Source: UKL13-3 sp943369665
GTDB lineage: Bacteria; Bacteroidota; Bacteroidia; UKL13-3
DNA length: 64,000 nt
Direction: 5' to 3'
Assembly: GCA_943369665.1 (NCBI GenBank)
Contig: CALRNX020000008.1
Location: 122,254-186,253 of the forward strand
Below are positions 1 to 7,783 of this stretch, one piece after another. The notes below the pieces were generated by a model. That model saw nothing but the letters and a program-made list of their open reading frames with translations, was not told the origin of the DNA and made no database searches. Numbering within the stretch: the stretch's first letter is position 1; every line of letters begins with the position of its first letter. Made by a program: the position numbers and the translations under genes.

Positions 1-459
1 CGTGAAAGTGCAGCGGTGTCCCCCTTGGCAAAAAATCTCTACGAATTCAATTTTGTGAATGGGGTATTTATCATGAATAATTTTGTAACCATTACCCGCA
101 CCGAAGGTGTTGAATGGAACGAAGTGATTCCTATTATGCGCGAATTCCTAAAAGCTTATGTTGAAGCGAAAGAACCCATCATTATCAAATCGGAAAAAAC
201 AATTATTGGCGATTACGGAGCAGATACCGAAACCGTAACTAAGATTATTGAAGTATTGGATACCTATGTAAAACCGGCTGTTGAAGTAGATGGCGGAATG
301 ATTTCATTTAAATCGTTCGACAATGGTGTTGTTACAGTTGAAATGAAAGGTTCATGCAGTGGTTGTCCATCATCAACAGTCACACTCAAAAGAGGTATCG
401 AAGGTATGTTGCAACGGATGGTGCCTGAAGTAAGAGAAGTGATTGCAGAAGCGTTGTAA
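1..459 (+). CDS. Nfu/NifU-type Fe-S scaffold protein (5' end outside window)
   Basis: Nfu proteins assemble Fe-S clusters in the cytoplasm and pass them to client enzymes. The frame is open from base 1, and the residues before the first internal start (SPLAKNLYEF...VFIMNNFVTITR) match the end of the Nfu N-terminal domain. The gene therefore begins upstream, and the GTG at 16 is not its start. The C-terminal NifU domain follows, with the cluster-binding CxxC (CSGC) at 355-366. Reading ends at TAA 457-459, followed by a strong hairpin terminator. The family assignment is secure; the exact client proteins cannot be told. Confidence 0.93.
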   Translation, partial: RESAAVSPLAKNLYEFNFVNGVFIMNNFVTITRTEGVEWNEVIPIMREFLKAYVEAKEPIIIKSEKTIIGDYGADTETVTKIIEVLDTYVKPAVEVDGGMISFKSFDNGVVTVEMKGSCSGCPSSTVTLKRGIEGMLQRMVPEVREVIAEAL

Positions 460-482
460 TTAAATACACAAAGCCCATAAAC

Positions 483-517
483 AAAAAAGGCTGTTCAATG
501 ATTGAACAGCCTTTTTT
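483..517. terminator. Bidirectional rho-independent terminator
   Basis: A perfect 10-bp stem (489-498 with 502-511, GC-rich, 3-nt loop) is flanked by six A and six T. It serves the Nfu gene on the plus strand and the converging stress-protein gene on the minus strand. Confidence 0.9.
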
Positions 518-521
518 GTTT

Positions 522-1346
522 CTATTTATGCAATACCAACAATGGAACTTTGGTATGGTACGCCATTTGTTTACTCAAGCTGCGGTGAAACAACCTGTCA
601 AAAAAGCTGCGGTTATGTTTGGCTAATACTAGCATATCCGTAGGATTCGTATCAATATGATGATTGATCGCCTCTGATACATCAGCTTGATCCGATTGTA
701 TGATATTAATATTCTCACGTTTGATATGCGCTTTGTTTTTCACAAAGAAATTATTGGCCGAATCAAAAAAGCGATCATAATCCGTTTTCACATGGATCAC
801 TGAAATATGAGCATCATAGAGATCCGCAAAATACATTAACCTTGCAAGCGCAGGAAACTCCGGCTCGGTATAATCACTTGCATATAAAATTTGTTTTACC
901 TCACCATACTGGGCCGATGGAGGGATAACCAAAACAGGAATTTCACTGCGGGCAACAGTTGTTGCGGCATTACTTCCAACAAGTAATTCCTGCAATCCGC
1001 TCGCCCCGGTAGTACCCATCACAATCAGGTCGATTTCATTTTCTTTGGCATATCTTTCAATTTCATCATTCACAAAACCAACTACATCGTTGGTTGTGTA
1101 TGTTACACCTGATGGAGCCAATAACGTTGATTTAATATTTTCCAATCCACTTTTAGAAATAGCATCCATCTCCTCGATCAAGGTTGCATAGGTATCCATA
1201 GGAAAGGCAGCATCCGTTAGCGGAAAATTTTTGATATGTAAAACATGAATGGATGCCTTTGTTTGTTTGGCCAAACCAATGGCATAAGACAGTGCATTAT
1301 TGGCAACTGTCGAAAAATCTGTTGGAACAAGAATACGGGTTATCAT
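522..1346 (-). CDS. Universal stress protein, tandem UspA domains
   Basis: A 274-aa soluble protein made of two UspA folds (about residues 1-145 and 146-274). The first carries the ATP-binding pattern G-2x-G-9x-G-S/N (GTTGASGLQELLVGSN), so it is expected to bind ATP. The second ends in ADKH-like residues (LVLAKHNRSFFDRLF) without the full glycine pattern and is probably a non-binding partner domain. Tandem Usp proteins of this length are common in Bacteroidota and are linked to stress and persistence; the specific trigger is unknown. The gene converges on the Nfu gene across a shared terminator. Confidence 0.92.
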   Translation of the reverse strand: MITRILVPTDFSTVANNALSYAIGLAKQTKASIHVLHIKNFPLTDAAFPMDTYATLIEEMDAISKSGLENIKSTLLAPSGVTYTTNDVVGFVNDEIERYAKENEIDLIVMGTTGASGLQELLVGSNAATTVARSEIPVLVIPPSAQYGEVKQILYASDYTEPEFPALARLMYFADLYDAHISVIHVKTDYDRFFDSANNFFVKNKAHIKRENINIIQSDQADVSEAINHHIDTNPTDMLVLAKHNRSFFDRLFHRSLSKQMAYHTKVPLLVLHK

Positions 1347-1477
1347 AATTAGTGAAGATTAGTGGTTCAAATATGTTGTATCAATATTACCGGATTGTTA
1401 ATTAACATATTTCAAAGTTAGCCACTCTAAAGTCACAACCTATGACAAATTTCACCTCTAACTTTAATGCACTCCCC

Positions 1478-2533
1478 TTATTCACTCATCACGGCCTCAT
1501 CGTGCCTTTTGTTGGCAAGCTGTCCGCAGGCTGCGTCAATATCTTTTCCACGACTTCTGCGCAAGGTTGCAGTAAGGCCATTTTCTTCGAGATAACGCTG
1601 GAATCTGTATAATTTATTCCCTGAAGTATTCTGAAACTCTCCTCCTTCAATGCTATTGTATTCGATCAAATTCACTTTTGAAGGAACGTATTTAGAAAAT
1701 GCCAATAACTCTTCAGCATCTTTCAGGGTATCGTTAAAATCCTTGAACACAATATACTCAAAAGTTACAATTCCTTTTGTTTTGCTATGATAATACGCAA
1801 GGGCCTCACCCAGCACTTCAAGCGTATTGCTTTCATTGATCGGCATGATCTTACTGCGCTTCTCATCATTGGCAGCATGAAGTGATAATGCTAAATTAAA
1901 CTTCACCTGATCATCACCCAATTTCCTGATCATTTTGGCTATACCTGCAGTACTCACGGTGATCCTATCCGAAGCCATATTCAATCCCTCTTCACCAGTA
2001 ATCTTTGCGATAGCCGCCATTACATTTCTATAATTAAGCAATGGTTCTCCCATGCCCATAAACACAATATTGGTAAGCGGACGTTGGTAATATTGCTCAG
2101 CCTGGTTTTTGATCATCACCACTTCATCATATATTTCATCCGCATTCAGGTTACGTGCCAAATCCAATTTGCCTGTAGCACAAAACCGACAGCTCAAACT
2201 ACACCCAACCTGCGATGACACACAAGCTGTCATTCTTTTCTCTGTCGGTATTAAAACGCCTTCTACGATCGGACCATCAAATAATTTTAAACTGTTCTTG
2301 ATCGTTCCATCGCTGCTTATTTGTTTTTCATCAATGGTTACCGCATTAATAACAAAATTGGCATTTAATTTATCCCGCAACTCCTTGCTCAGGTTGCTCA
2401 TTTGTTCAAATGTTCGTGCACTTTTTTTCCATAGCCATTCGTAAACCTGCTGGCCTCTGAAAGGTTTTTCGCCCATTGCGGCAAAAGCGTCCTTCAGTTC
2501 GGGTAATGTAAGTGCTCTAATGTCTTTTTTCAC
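1478..2533 (-). CDS. rlmN: RlmN, 23S rRNA/tRNA adenine-C2 methyltransferase
   Basis: A radical-SAM enzyme that methylates C2 of A2503 in 23S rRNA and A37 of some tRNAs. The 351-aa length is typical. The N-terminal accessory domain (FRGQQVYEWLWKK) is followed by the radical-SAM CxxxCxxC at Cys111, Cys115 and Cys118 (CSLSCRFC), GMGEPL, and the second catalytic cysteine near the end (Cys336 in DAACGQL). All key residues are present. It is transcribed alone, away from lysS. Confidence 0.97.
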   Translation of the reverse strand: MKKDIRALTLPELKDAFAAMGEKPFRGQQVYEWLWKKSARTFEQMSNLSKELRDKLNANFVINAVTIDEKQISSDGTIKNSLKLFDGPIVEGVLIPTEKRMTACVSSQVGCSLSCRFCATGKLDLARNLNADEIYDEVVMIKNQAEQYYQRPLTNIVFMGMGEPLLNYRNVMAAIAKITGEEGLNMASDRITVSTAGIAKMIRKLGDDQVKFNLALSLHAANDEKRSKIMPINESNTLEVLGEALAYYHSKTKGIVTFEYIVFKDFNDTLKDAEELLAFSKYVPSKVNLIEYNSIEGGEFQNTSGNKLYRFQRYLEENGLTATLRRSRGKDIDAACGQLANKRHDEAVMSE

Positions 2534-2616
2534 AAATGCTTGTCTTAAATATGAAGCAAAGATAGGGCATTCATACTCAGCAGCAAAAAATGCTTATTAA
2601 ATGCCCGCGATTTTTA

Positions 2617-2624
2617 TACTTTTG
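2617..2624 (+). promoter_or_regulatory. Probable -7 element of the lysS promoter
   Basis: TACTTTTG matches the Bacteroidota -7 consensus TAnnTTTG and lies 25 bp before the lysS start. I see no clear TTG 19-21 bp upstream, so the -33 element is weak. Confidence 0.5.
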
Positions 2625-2649
2625 CACCTCTTAAAAATACGCCACTACA

Positions 2650-4182
2650 ATGGAACTGAACGAACAGGAATTATTGCGCAGACAGAAACTACAGGAACTG
2701 GAAAACATGGGTATAAATGCTTACCCTGCCGAATTATTTGAGATTAATACCTCAGCTAAGGATATTCATACACACTACGAAGCCGACAAAATTGAGTTTA
2801 AAAACATCTCGATCGCAGGACGCATTATGAGTGTGCGCGATATGGGCAAGGCTGCTTTTTGTGTAATACAAGACGCTACCGGAAAAATCCAGTTGTACAT
2901 CAGGCGTGATGATATTTGCAAAGGCGAAGACAAAAGTTTGTATGATACCGTGTTCAAAAAGCTACTGGACATTGGCGATATTATTGGCGTAAAAGGATTT
3001 GTATTTACAACCAAAACTGGCGAAACGTCCATACATGTTGAAGAGTTGAAATTACTTGCAAAATCGCTAAAACCACTACCAGTGGTGAAAGAGAAAGATG
3101 GTGAAACATTTGATGCGGTGACCGATGCTGAATTCCGTTACCGTCAACGTTATGTTGATCTGATCATCAATCCTGCAGTTAAAGAAACGTTCATGAAACG
3201 TACCCAACTGATCAATACCATTCGTAATTTTTACAACGAAAAAGGATATTTAGAAGTTGATACTCCCGTATTGCAAGCTATTCCCGGTGGGGCAGCAGCA
3301 CGCCCGTTTACAACGCATCACAATACATTAGATATTCCGATGTATTTACGTATTGCAAATGAATTATACTTAAAGCGATTGATTGTTGGTGGATTTGACG
3401 GTGTATATGAGTTTTCACGTAACTTCAGAAATGAAGGAATGGACCGCACGCATAATCCTGAGTTTACGGTAATGGAACTTTATGTTGCATACAAAGACTA
3501 TAACTGGATGATGGATCTGACCGAAGAGCTCATAGAGAAAATTGCAATCGAATTGCATGGAACCACTGAGGTACAGGTAGGCGATAAAATAATTGACTTT
3601 AAAGCTCCGTTCAAACGTGTTACAATGTTCGATTCCATTAAGGAGTTTACCGGAATTGATATCAGTAATATGGATGAAGCGCAGCTTAGAGATACGTGCA
3701 AACAACTGCATATTGATGTTGCCGGCAATATTGGAAAAGGTAAATTGATAGACGAAATTTTTGGGGCAAAGTGTGAGGGCAATTATATACAGCCGACATT
3801 TATTACCGATTACCCGGTAGAAATGAGTCCACTTACCAAGAAACACCGATCGCAAGCAGGCTTGGTTGAACGTTTTGAGTTGATGGTAAACGGAAAAGAA
3901 TTGGCAAATGCTTATTCGGAATTAAATGACCCAATTGACCAACGCGCTCGTTTTGAAGAACAAATGGGCTTAATGGAGAGAGGTGATGACGAAGCAATGT
4001 TTATTGATCATGACTTCTTGCGTGCATTGGAATACGGTATGCCTCCTACAGCCGGAATAGGCATTGGCATTGATCGCCTTGTAATGATCATGACCAATAA
4101 TCCATCCATTCAAGATGTATTGTTTTTCCCACAGATGCGTCCTGAAGTAAGACAAGAAGCACAAGTTCAAAACGAAAGCTAA
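2650..4182 (+). CDS. lysS: Lysyl-tRNA synthetase, class II
   Basis: Charges tRNA-Lys with lysine. At 510 aa it is full length for bacterial class II LysRS. An N-terminal OB-fold anticodon-binding domain (about residues 50-150, with AGRIMSVRDMGKAAF) is followed by the class II catalytic core. Motif 2 is seen as FRNEGMDRTHNPEFTVMELY and motif 3 as GIGIGIDRLVM near the C terminus. It is a single gene with a hairpin terminator directly after it. Confidence 0.97.
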   Translation: MELNEQELLRRQKLQELENMGINAYPAELFEINTSAKDIHTHYEADKIEFKNISIAGRIMSVRDMGKAAFCVIQDATGKIQLYIRRDDICKGEDKSLYDTVFKKLLDIGDIIGVKGFVFTTKTGETSIHVEELKLLAKSLKPLPVVKEKDGETFDAVTDAEFRYRQRYVDLIINPAVKETFMKRTQLINTIRNFYNEKGYLEVDTPVLQAIPGGAAARPFTTHHNTLDIPMYLRIANELYLKRLIVGGFDGVYEFSRNFRNEGMDRTHNPEFTVMELYVAYKDYNWMMDLTEELIEKIAIELHGTTEVQVGDKIIDFKAPFKRVTMFDSIKEFTGIDISNMDEAQLRDTCKQLHIDVAGNIGKGKLIDEIFGAKCEGNYIQPTFITDYPVEMSPLTKKHRSQAGLVERFELMVNGKELANAYSELNDPIDQRARFEEQMGLMERGDDEAMFIDHDFLRALEYGMPPTAGIGIGIDRLVMIMTNNPSIQDVLFFPQMRPEVRQEAQVQNES

Positions 4183-4192
4183 TATTCTATAG

Positions 4193-4224
4193 AAATGCCG
4201 AACACACACGTTTGGCATTTTTTA
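4193..4224 (+). terminator. Terminator of lysS
   Basis: An 11-bp stem (4193-4203 with 4210-4220, one G-T wobble) with a 6-nt loop, followed by a T-run, starting 10 nt after the lysS stop. Confidence 0.85.
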
Positions 4225-4245
4225 TATTAACCCAAAAAATTCCTA

Positions 4246-4276
4246 TTGTAATTTCAAAAGCAGTAGCCTATAATTG
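4246..4276 (+). promoter_or_regulatory. Candidate promoter of the first LytTR gene
   Basis: TTG (4246-4248), a 20-bp spacer and TATAATTG (4269-4276), one mismatch from TAnnTTTG. It would give a leader of about 60 nt. It rests on motif match alone. Confidence 0.4.
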
Positions 4277-4341
4277 GAAAAATAAATATAAAGTCACGTA
4301 AATTTTATATGAATCGCTGAACAAACAAGAAAATCAACTCA

Positions 4342-5082
4342 ATGAAAGATATTATAAAAGCTGTACTGATAGATGATGTAGAAAGCATGAGAATGGTCTT
4401 AAAAAAACTGCTCTCTAATTTCGAAAAGATAGAAATCGTTGGAGAAGCTTCCAACTTTGAAGATGCTCAAGTGCTTATAAACGAACAGCAACCGGATCTG
4501 CTTTTTTTGGATATTGATTTGAATGGCTTAACCTCAATTGACCTGCTTAATAAAATTAACTACAAGCCGATGGTTATTTTTATTACATCTCACGGTGACT
4601 TTGCGATCAAAGCATTTGAGTTGGACGCTGTTGACTATTTACTCAAACCTATCAGTATGGATAGGCTTACGAAATCAATTGAGAAATTGACCAATAAATG
4701 GGATGAAACTGAGAACTGGAATACGGATGAGGATCTTACGTTTGGAGCCGATAATGTTATCCTCTTAGGATTTGACAATAAACTCGCTTTCGTCCGGATC
4801 AATGAAATAAACTATATCGAAGCCTATGGCAATTACACAAAGGTGTATCTGACAGACGGGCGCTTAAGTGTTACCTATAACTCTATCAAAAATTGGGATG
4901 TTCGTTTACCTAAAGAATTATTCATCCAAATCCACCGCTCAACAATTATCAATTTACAAAACGTTGTTAAAATTGAAAAGTGGGCAAATGATACCGGACG
5001 TTTATACCTTAAAGGAATTGACAAACCATTTGAAGTAAGCAGGAATTATTTCTTCCAGATAAAGAAGAAATACAAAATGTAA
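4342..5082 (+). CDS. LytTR-family response regulator
   Basis: A 246-aa two-domain transcription regulator. The N-terminal receiver domain (1-120) has the acidic pair (LIDDVES), the phospho-acceptor Asp in LFLDIDLNG, the conserved Ser/Thr (FITSHGD) and Lys (LLKPIS). The C-terminal LytTR DNA-binding domain (about 140-243) has the family signatures NYIEAYGNYTKVYL, IHRSTIINL and VSRNYF. It is a close paralogue of the regulator at 6091. No kinase gene adjoins it, so its partner lies elsewhere. It ends 2 nt from the stop of the converging methyltransferase gene with no visible terminator between them. Confidence 0.93.
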   Translation: MKDIIKAVLIDDVESMRMVLKKLLSNFEKIEIVGEASNFEDAQVLINEQQPDLLFLDIDLNGLTSIDLLNKINYKPMVIFITSHGDFAIKAFELDAVDYLLKPISMDRLTKSIEKLTNKWDETENWNTDEDLTFGADNVILLGFDNKLAFVRINEINYIEAYGNYTKVYLTDGRLSVTYNSIKNWDVRLPKELFIQIHRSTIINLQNVVKIEKWANDTGRLYLKGIDKPFEVSRNYFFQIKKKYKM

Positions 5083-5084
5083 TA

Positions 5085-5996
5085 TTATTGAATATTGGCA
5101 AATCTTGCCAAGATCCCCAAAGGTAATTTCAATCCACTTGTTGCCGGTAAAAATACTTCTCCGGTTTCTAAGTTATTGCAGCGATTACCAAAGTGTCCAC
5201 GTACCAGGTTTTCAGTTATCAATGCACTCATTCCCAATGAGTACATGTTCAGGATCAGGAAATTGTTCTTTGGATCCATGATATCAGCAATCTCCTTTAG
5301 GATTTCATTAATATTTTCTTCCAGTTTCCAACGTTCGCCATTTGCGCCAATGCCATAAGCGGGAGGATCTAAAATGATTCCATTGTATTTTTTTCCCCTT
5401 TTGGCCTCACGCTTTACAAACTTCAGCGCATCTTCTACAACCCAACGAATATCATTGAGGTTTGACGACTCCATATTTTCACGTGACCAGCTGATAACCT
5501 GCTTGATAGAATCAACATGGGTAACATCGGCACCGGCAGCTTTTGCCGCCAATGATGCCCCGCCTGTATAAGCAAAAAGATTCAACACTTTGGGAGTCTC
5601 ACTTAATCGCATGGCCTTTGTTTTTTCAAAAATAAAATCCCAGTTAAGTGCCTGCTCCGGGAAAATCCCTACATGCTTAAATGAAGTGAGCGACAAATTG
5701 AACTTAATATCCAATTGTTCGTGTTTATAATTGATGCTCCATTTATCGGGTACCGGCTTATGTTTACGCCACTCTCCGCTATGGCTTCCCTTTTGAATGA
5801 ACGAAACATGGGCAAGCCTTTGCCATTCCTTTTCGGGTAACAACTTATCCCATAACGCCTGAGGCTCAGGCCTACGGGTAATTAGTTGATCAAAACGCTC
5901 AAGCTTCTCGCCATTTCCAGCGTCAATTAGTTCATATTGCTTCCAATTTAATGGAGAAAACAACCTCATCGCAAATTCTTCTGATACTTTACTCAT
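5085..5996 (-). CDS. SAM-dependent methyltransferase of the RlmI/RlmK (COG1092) type
   Basis: A predicted rRNA methyltransferase. An N-terminal segment (QYELIDAGNGEKLERF) precedes a Rossmann methyltransferase core with the SAM-binding LNLFAYTGGASL, acidic HVDSIK, and the catalytic-loop motif DPPAYG, as in RlmI and the C-terminal half of RlmL/RlmK. It lacks the PUA domain of RlmI. I take ATG at 5996 rather than the TTG at 6011; a further ATG at 5969 is possible. The exact target nucleotide cannot be told from sequence. Confidence 0.85.
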   Translation of the reverse strand: MSKVSEEFAMRLFSPLNWKQYELIDAGNGEKLERFDQLITRRPEPQALWDKLLPEKEWQRLAHVSFIQKGSHSGEWRKHKPVPDKWSINYKHEQLDIKFNLSLTSFKHVGIFPEQALNWDFIFEKTKAMRLSETPKVLNLFAYTGGASLAAKAAGADVTHVDSIKQVISWSRENMESSNLNDIRWVVEDALKFVKREAKRGKKYNGIILDPPAYGIGANGERWKLEENINEILKEIADIMDPKNNFLILNMYSLGMSALITENLVRGHFGNRCNNLETGEVFLPATSGLKLPLGILARFANIQ

Positions 5997-6029
5997 AATC
6001 AATAACTGCAAATGTATACTTTACCATTA

Positions 6030-6050
6030 AACAATATTTGGAATATTGTT
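6030..6050. promoter_or_regulatory. Perfect inverted repeat between divergent genes (candidate operator)
   Basis: A 9-bp arm (6030-6038) and its exact complement (6042-6050) with a 3-nt spacer lie between the divergent methyltransferase and LytTR genes. The element overlaps a possible promoter for the LytTR gene (TTTG 6037-6040, 20 bp, TATTTTCA 6061-6068), so a bound protein would block it. It has no T-run and does not look like a terminator. Confidence 0.5.
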
Positions 6051-6090
6051 GCTGCAGTCGTATTTTCACACCGTAAACCCAAAGTTAGTT

Positions 6091-6861
6091 ATGTCGAAGG
6101 CTATTATAAACACCATTATTATCGAAGATGACGCTGCATCTGTAGCTCTGTTAAGTGCTTTTCTTAAAAGTTTCGAATTCATTAATGTTATTGGAAAAGC
6201 ATCCAATATCAAGGATTCAGAAAAACTTGTGCGTGAGTTAGCAGACGATATCGAATTAGTTATCTTAGATATTGACCTGGAAGGAGCAAATTCACTTGAT
6301 ATTATCAAATTTTTAAGCCCCAAAACAAAGATCTTGTTTACAACAGCTTTCTCTGAATTTGCGGTAAAAGCCTTTGAGTACAACACTGTAGATTATATTG
6401 TAAAACCCCTCAGTTTCGACAGGCTCAAGAAAGCTTTGAGCCGCATTAATATCATTGAAAAATCAGACGAGGAAATAGATGGCGAAGAATTAGCTAAAAA
6501 CAACCGCTTTAGCATTAGCAATATGGTATTAATGAACATCAATAATGAAATGAAGTTTATTAAGATCAACGATATCAATTATATTCAGGCAAAGGGAAAT
6601 TACACCAATGTTTGCCTCCATGATGGAACCCAATTTGTAACGTATGGATTGATAAAGATTTGGGAAGACAAATTACCTCTTGATGACTTTTTCAGGGTTC
6701 ACCGTTCAACCATTGTTAACTTGCACAATGTATTAAAAATTGACAAGGGAACTTACGATACAGGCATTTTGTACTTAAAGGGCGTTGATGAACCATTTGA
6801 AGTAAGCCGAAACTATTTCTCTATTATCAAAAATAAGTTCAAATTAACATCAAGTCTTTAA
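6091..6861 (+). CDS. LytTR-family response regulator, operon with a kinase-like protein
   Basis: A 256-aa receiver-LytTR regulator. The receiver has IIIEDD, the phospho-acceptor in LVILDIDLEG, the conserved Thr (LFTTAFSEF) and Lys (IVKPLS). The LytTR domain has NYIQAKGNYTNVCL, VHRSTIVNL and VSRNYF. I use ATG 6091, because the longer reading from 6046 adds residues that do not belong to a receiver fold. It parallels the regulator at 4342 closely, suggesting duplication. The histidine-kinase-like gene follows after 6 nt, so the two are co-transcribed. Confidence 0.92.
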   Translation: MSKAIINTIIIEDDAASVALLSAFLKSFEFINVIGKASNIKDSEKLVRELADDIELVILDIDLEGANSLDIIKFLSPKTKILFTTAFSEFAVKAFEYNTVDYIVKPLSFDRLKKALSRINIIEKSDEEIDGEELAKNNRFSISNMVLMNINNEMKFIKINDINYIQAKGNYTNVCLHDGTQFVTYGLIKIWEDKLPLDDFFRVHRSTIVNLHNVLKIDKGTYDTGILYLKGVDEPFEVSRNYFSIIKNKFKLTSSL

Positions 6862-6867
6862 GCTTCG

Positions 6868-7563
6868 ATGGCTCAGTTTCACTTGCATAAGCATATTGAC
6901 CTCGATTACGATCTGGTATCGTATATCTCTCATGAAACGAAAGGACCATTCAATGGGCTTATTGGATTTAGCGATCTATTAAGTTCTCATTACGACAAAC
7001 TTTCGGATGATAGCAGGAAAGAATACTTAACCGTTGTTAATCAACTTGCTTCCAAATCCTTTTTACAATTACAGGTTATTGTTTATTGGATCAAGCTCAT
7101 GAGCAATAATGTAAAACCTCATTTGGGGGTAGGCCAAACAGCCGATTTGTTGAAGCAAGTGATGCTTTATGTTCAAAACGACATCGACTCTAAAGGCGTT
7201 ACAACAACTGTTAATCAAACACTTAACAATATAAACACTGACCTTAACCAGTTATCTGTAGCTTTAGCCATTATTCTCAATACAGCTATTCGTACCAGCA
7301 AAGAAGAAGGGAACATCTCCATTAGCTTAGATGAAACCAAATCCCATAAATACGAAATTCAAATAAAATGGAATTCCGAAAAGGATACCATAACGCCCTA
7401 TTTAGATTTTTCAATATCCGAACAAAGTCATTATGACGAACTAGCCTTTAAGCCATGGCTTGCCAGCCAACTTATTCAGCATCTTAAAGGAGAAATAAAA
7501 TGGCAGAGTGAAAAGACAACAGCAAGTGTACTAATTACACTTACTCCACCCTCCAAAGGGTAA
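6868..7563 (+). CDS. Degenerate, sensor-less histidine-kinase-like protein
   Basis: A 231-aa protein with no membrane segment or sensor domain. Residues 14-45 look like a HisKA dimerisation helix with an H-box (His22 in YISHETKGPFNGLIGFSDLL). A weak N-box remnant lies at 136-144 (ILNTAIRTS), and the end (WLASQLIQHLKGEIKW) resembles the G2 end of an HATPase domain without its glycines. No DxGxG motif is visible, so ATP binding is doubtful. It may receive or relay phosphate, or act as a scaffold for the LytTR regulator 6 nt upstream. That role is inference; the domain remnants are visible. Confidence 0.72.
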   Translation: MAQFHLHKHIDLDYDLVSYISHETKGPFNGLIGFSDLLSSHYDKLSDDSRKEYLTVVNQLASKSFLQLQVIVYWIKLMSNNVKPHLGVGQTADLLKQVMLYVQNDIDSKGVTTTVNQTLNNINTDLNQLSVALAIILNTAIRTSKEEGNISISLDETKSHKYEIQIKWNSEKDTITPYLDFSISEQSHYDELAFKPWLASQLIQHLKGEIKWQSEKTTASVLITLTPPSKG

Positions 7564-7738
7564 AAATAAAATGGCCAGTGGGGTAAAAAACTTTACGAGT
7601 GGCTTAGAATCCTGTTTTTTCCTGCAATACCCACCAAAATTCACTCATTATCAAGCTTTGTGCTATTCAAACTTTATTATATTCTGCTTAACGGACTAAA
7701 GGCTCGGGTGGTGTAATAGTGCCTTTCACTGCCAATTG

Positions 7739-7750
7739 ATGTATATACAT
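7739..7750. promoter_or_regulatory. 12-bp palindrome in the leader of the large T9SS gene
   Basis: ATGTATATACAT is a perfect palindrome overlapping a -7-like TACATTTG (7746-7753), 34 bp before the start codon. The same 12 bp sits in the marR promoter at 52605-52616. In AT-rich DNA it may be chance. Confidence 0.3.
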
Positions 7751-7783
7751 TTGAATGTTATTTAACATTAAAAAACACATCGA

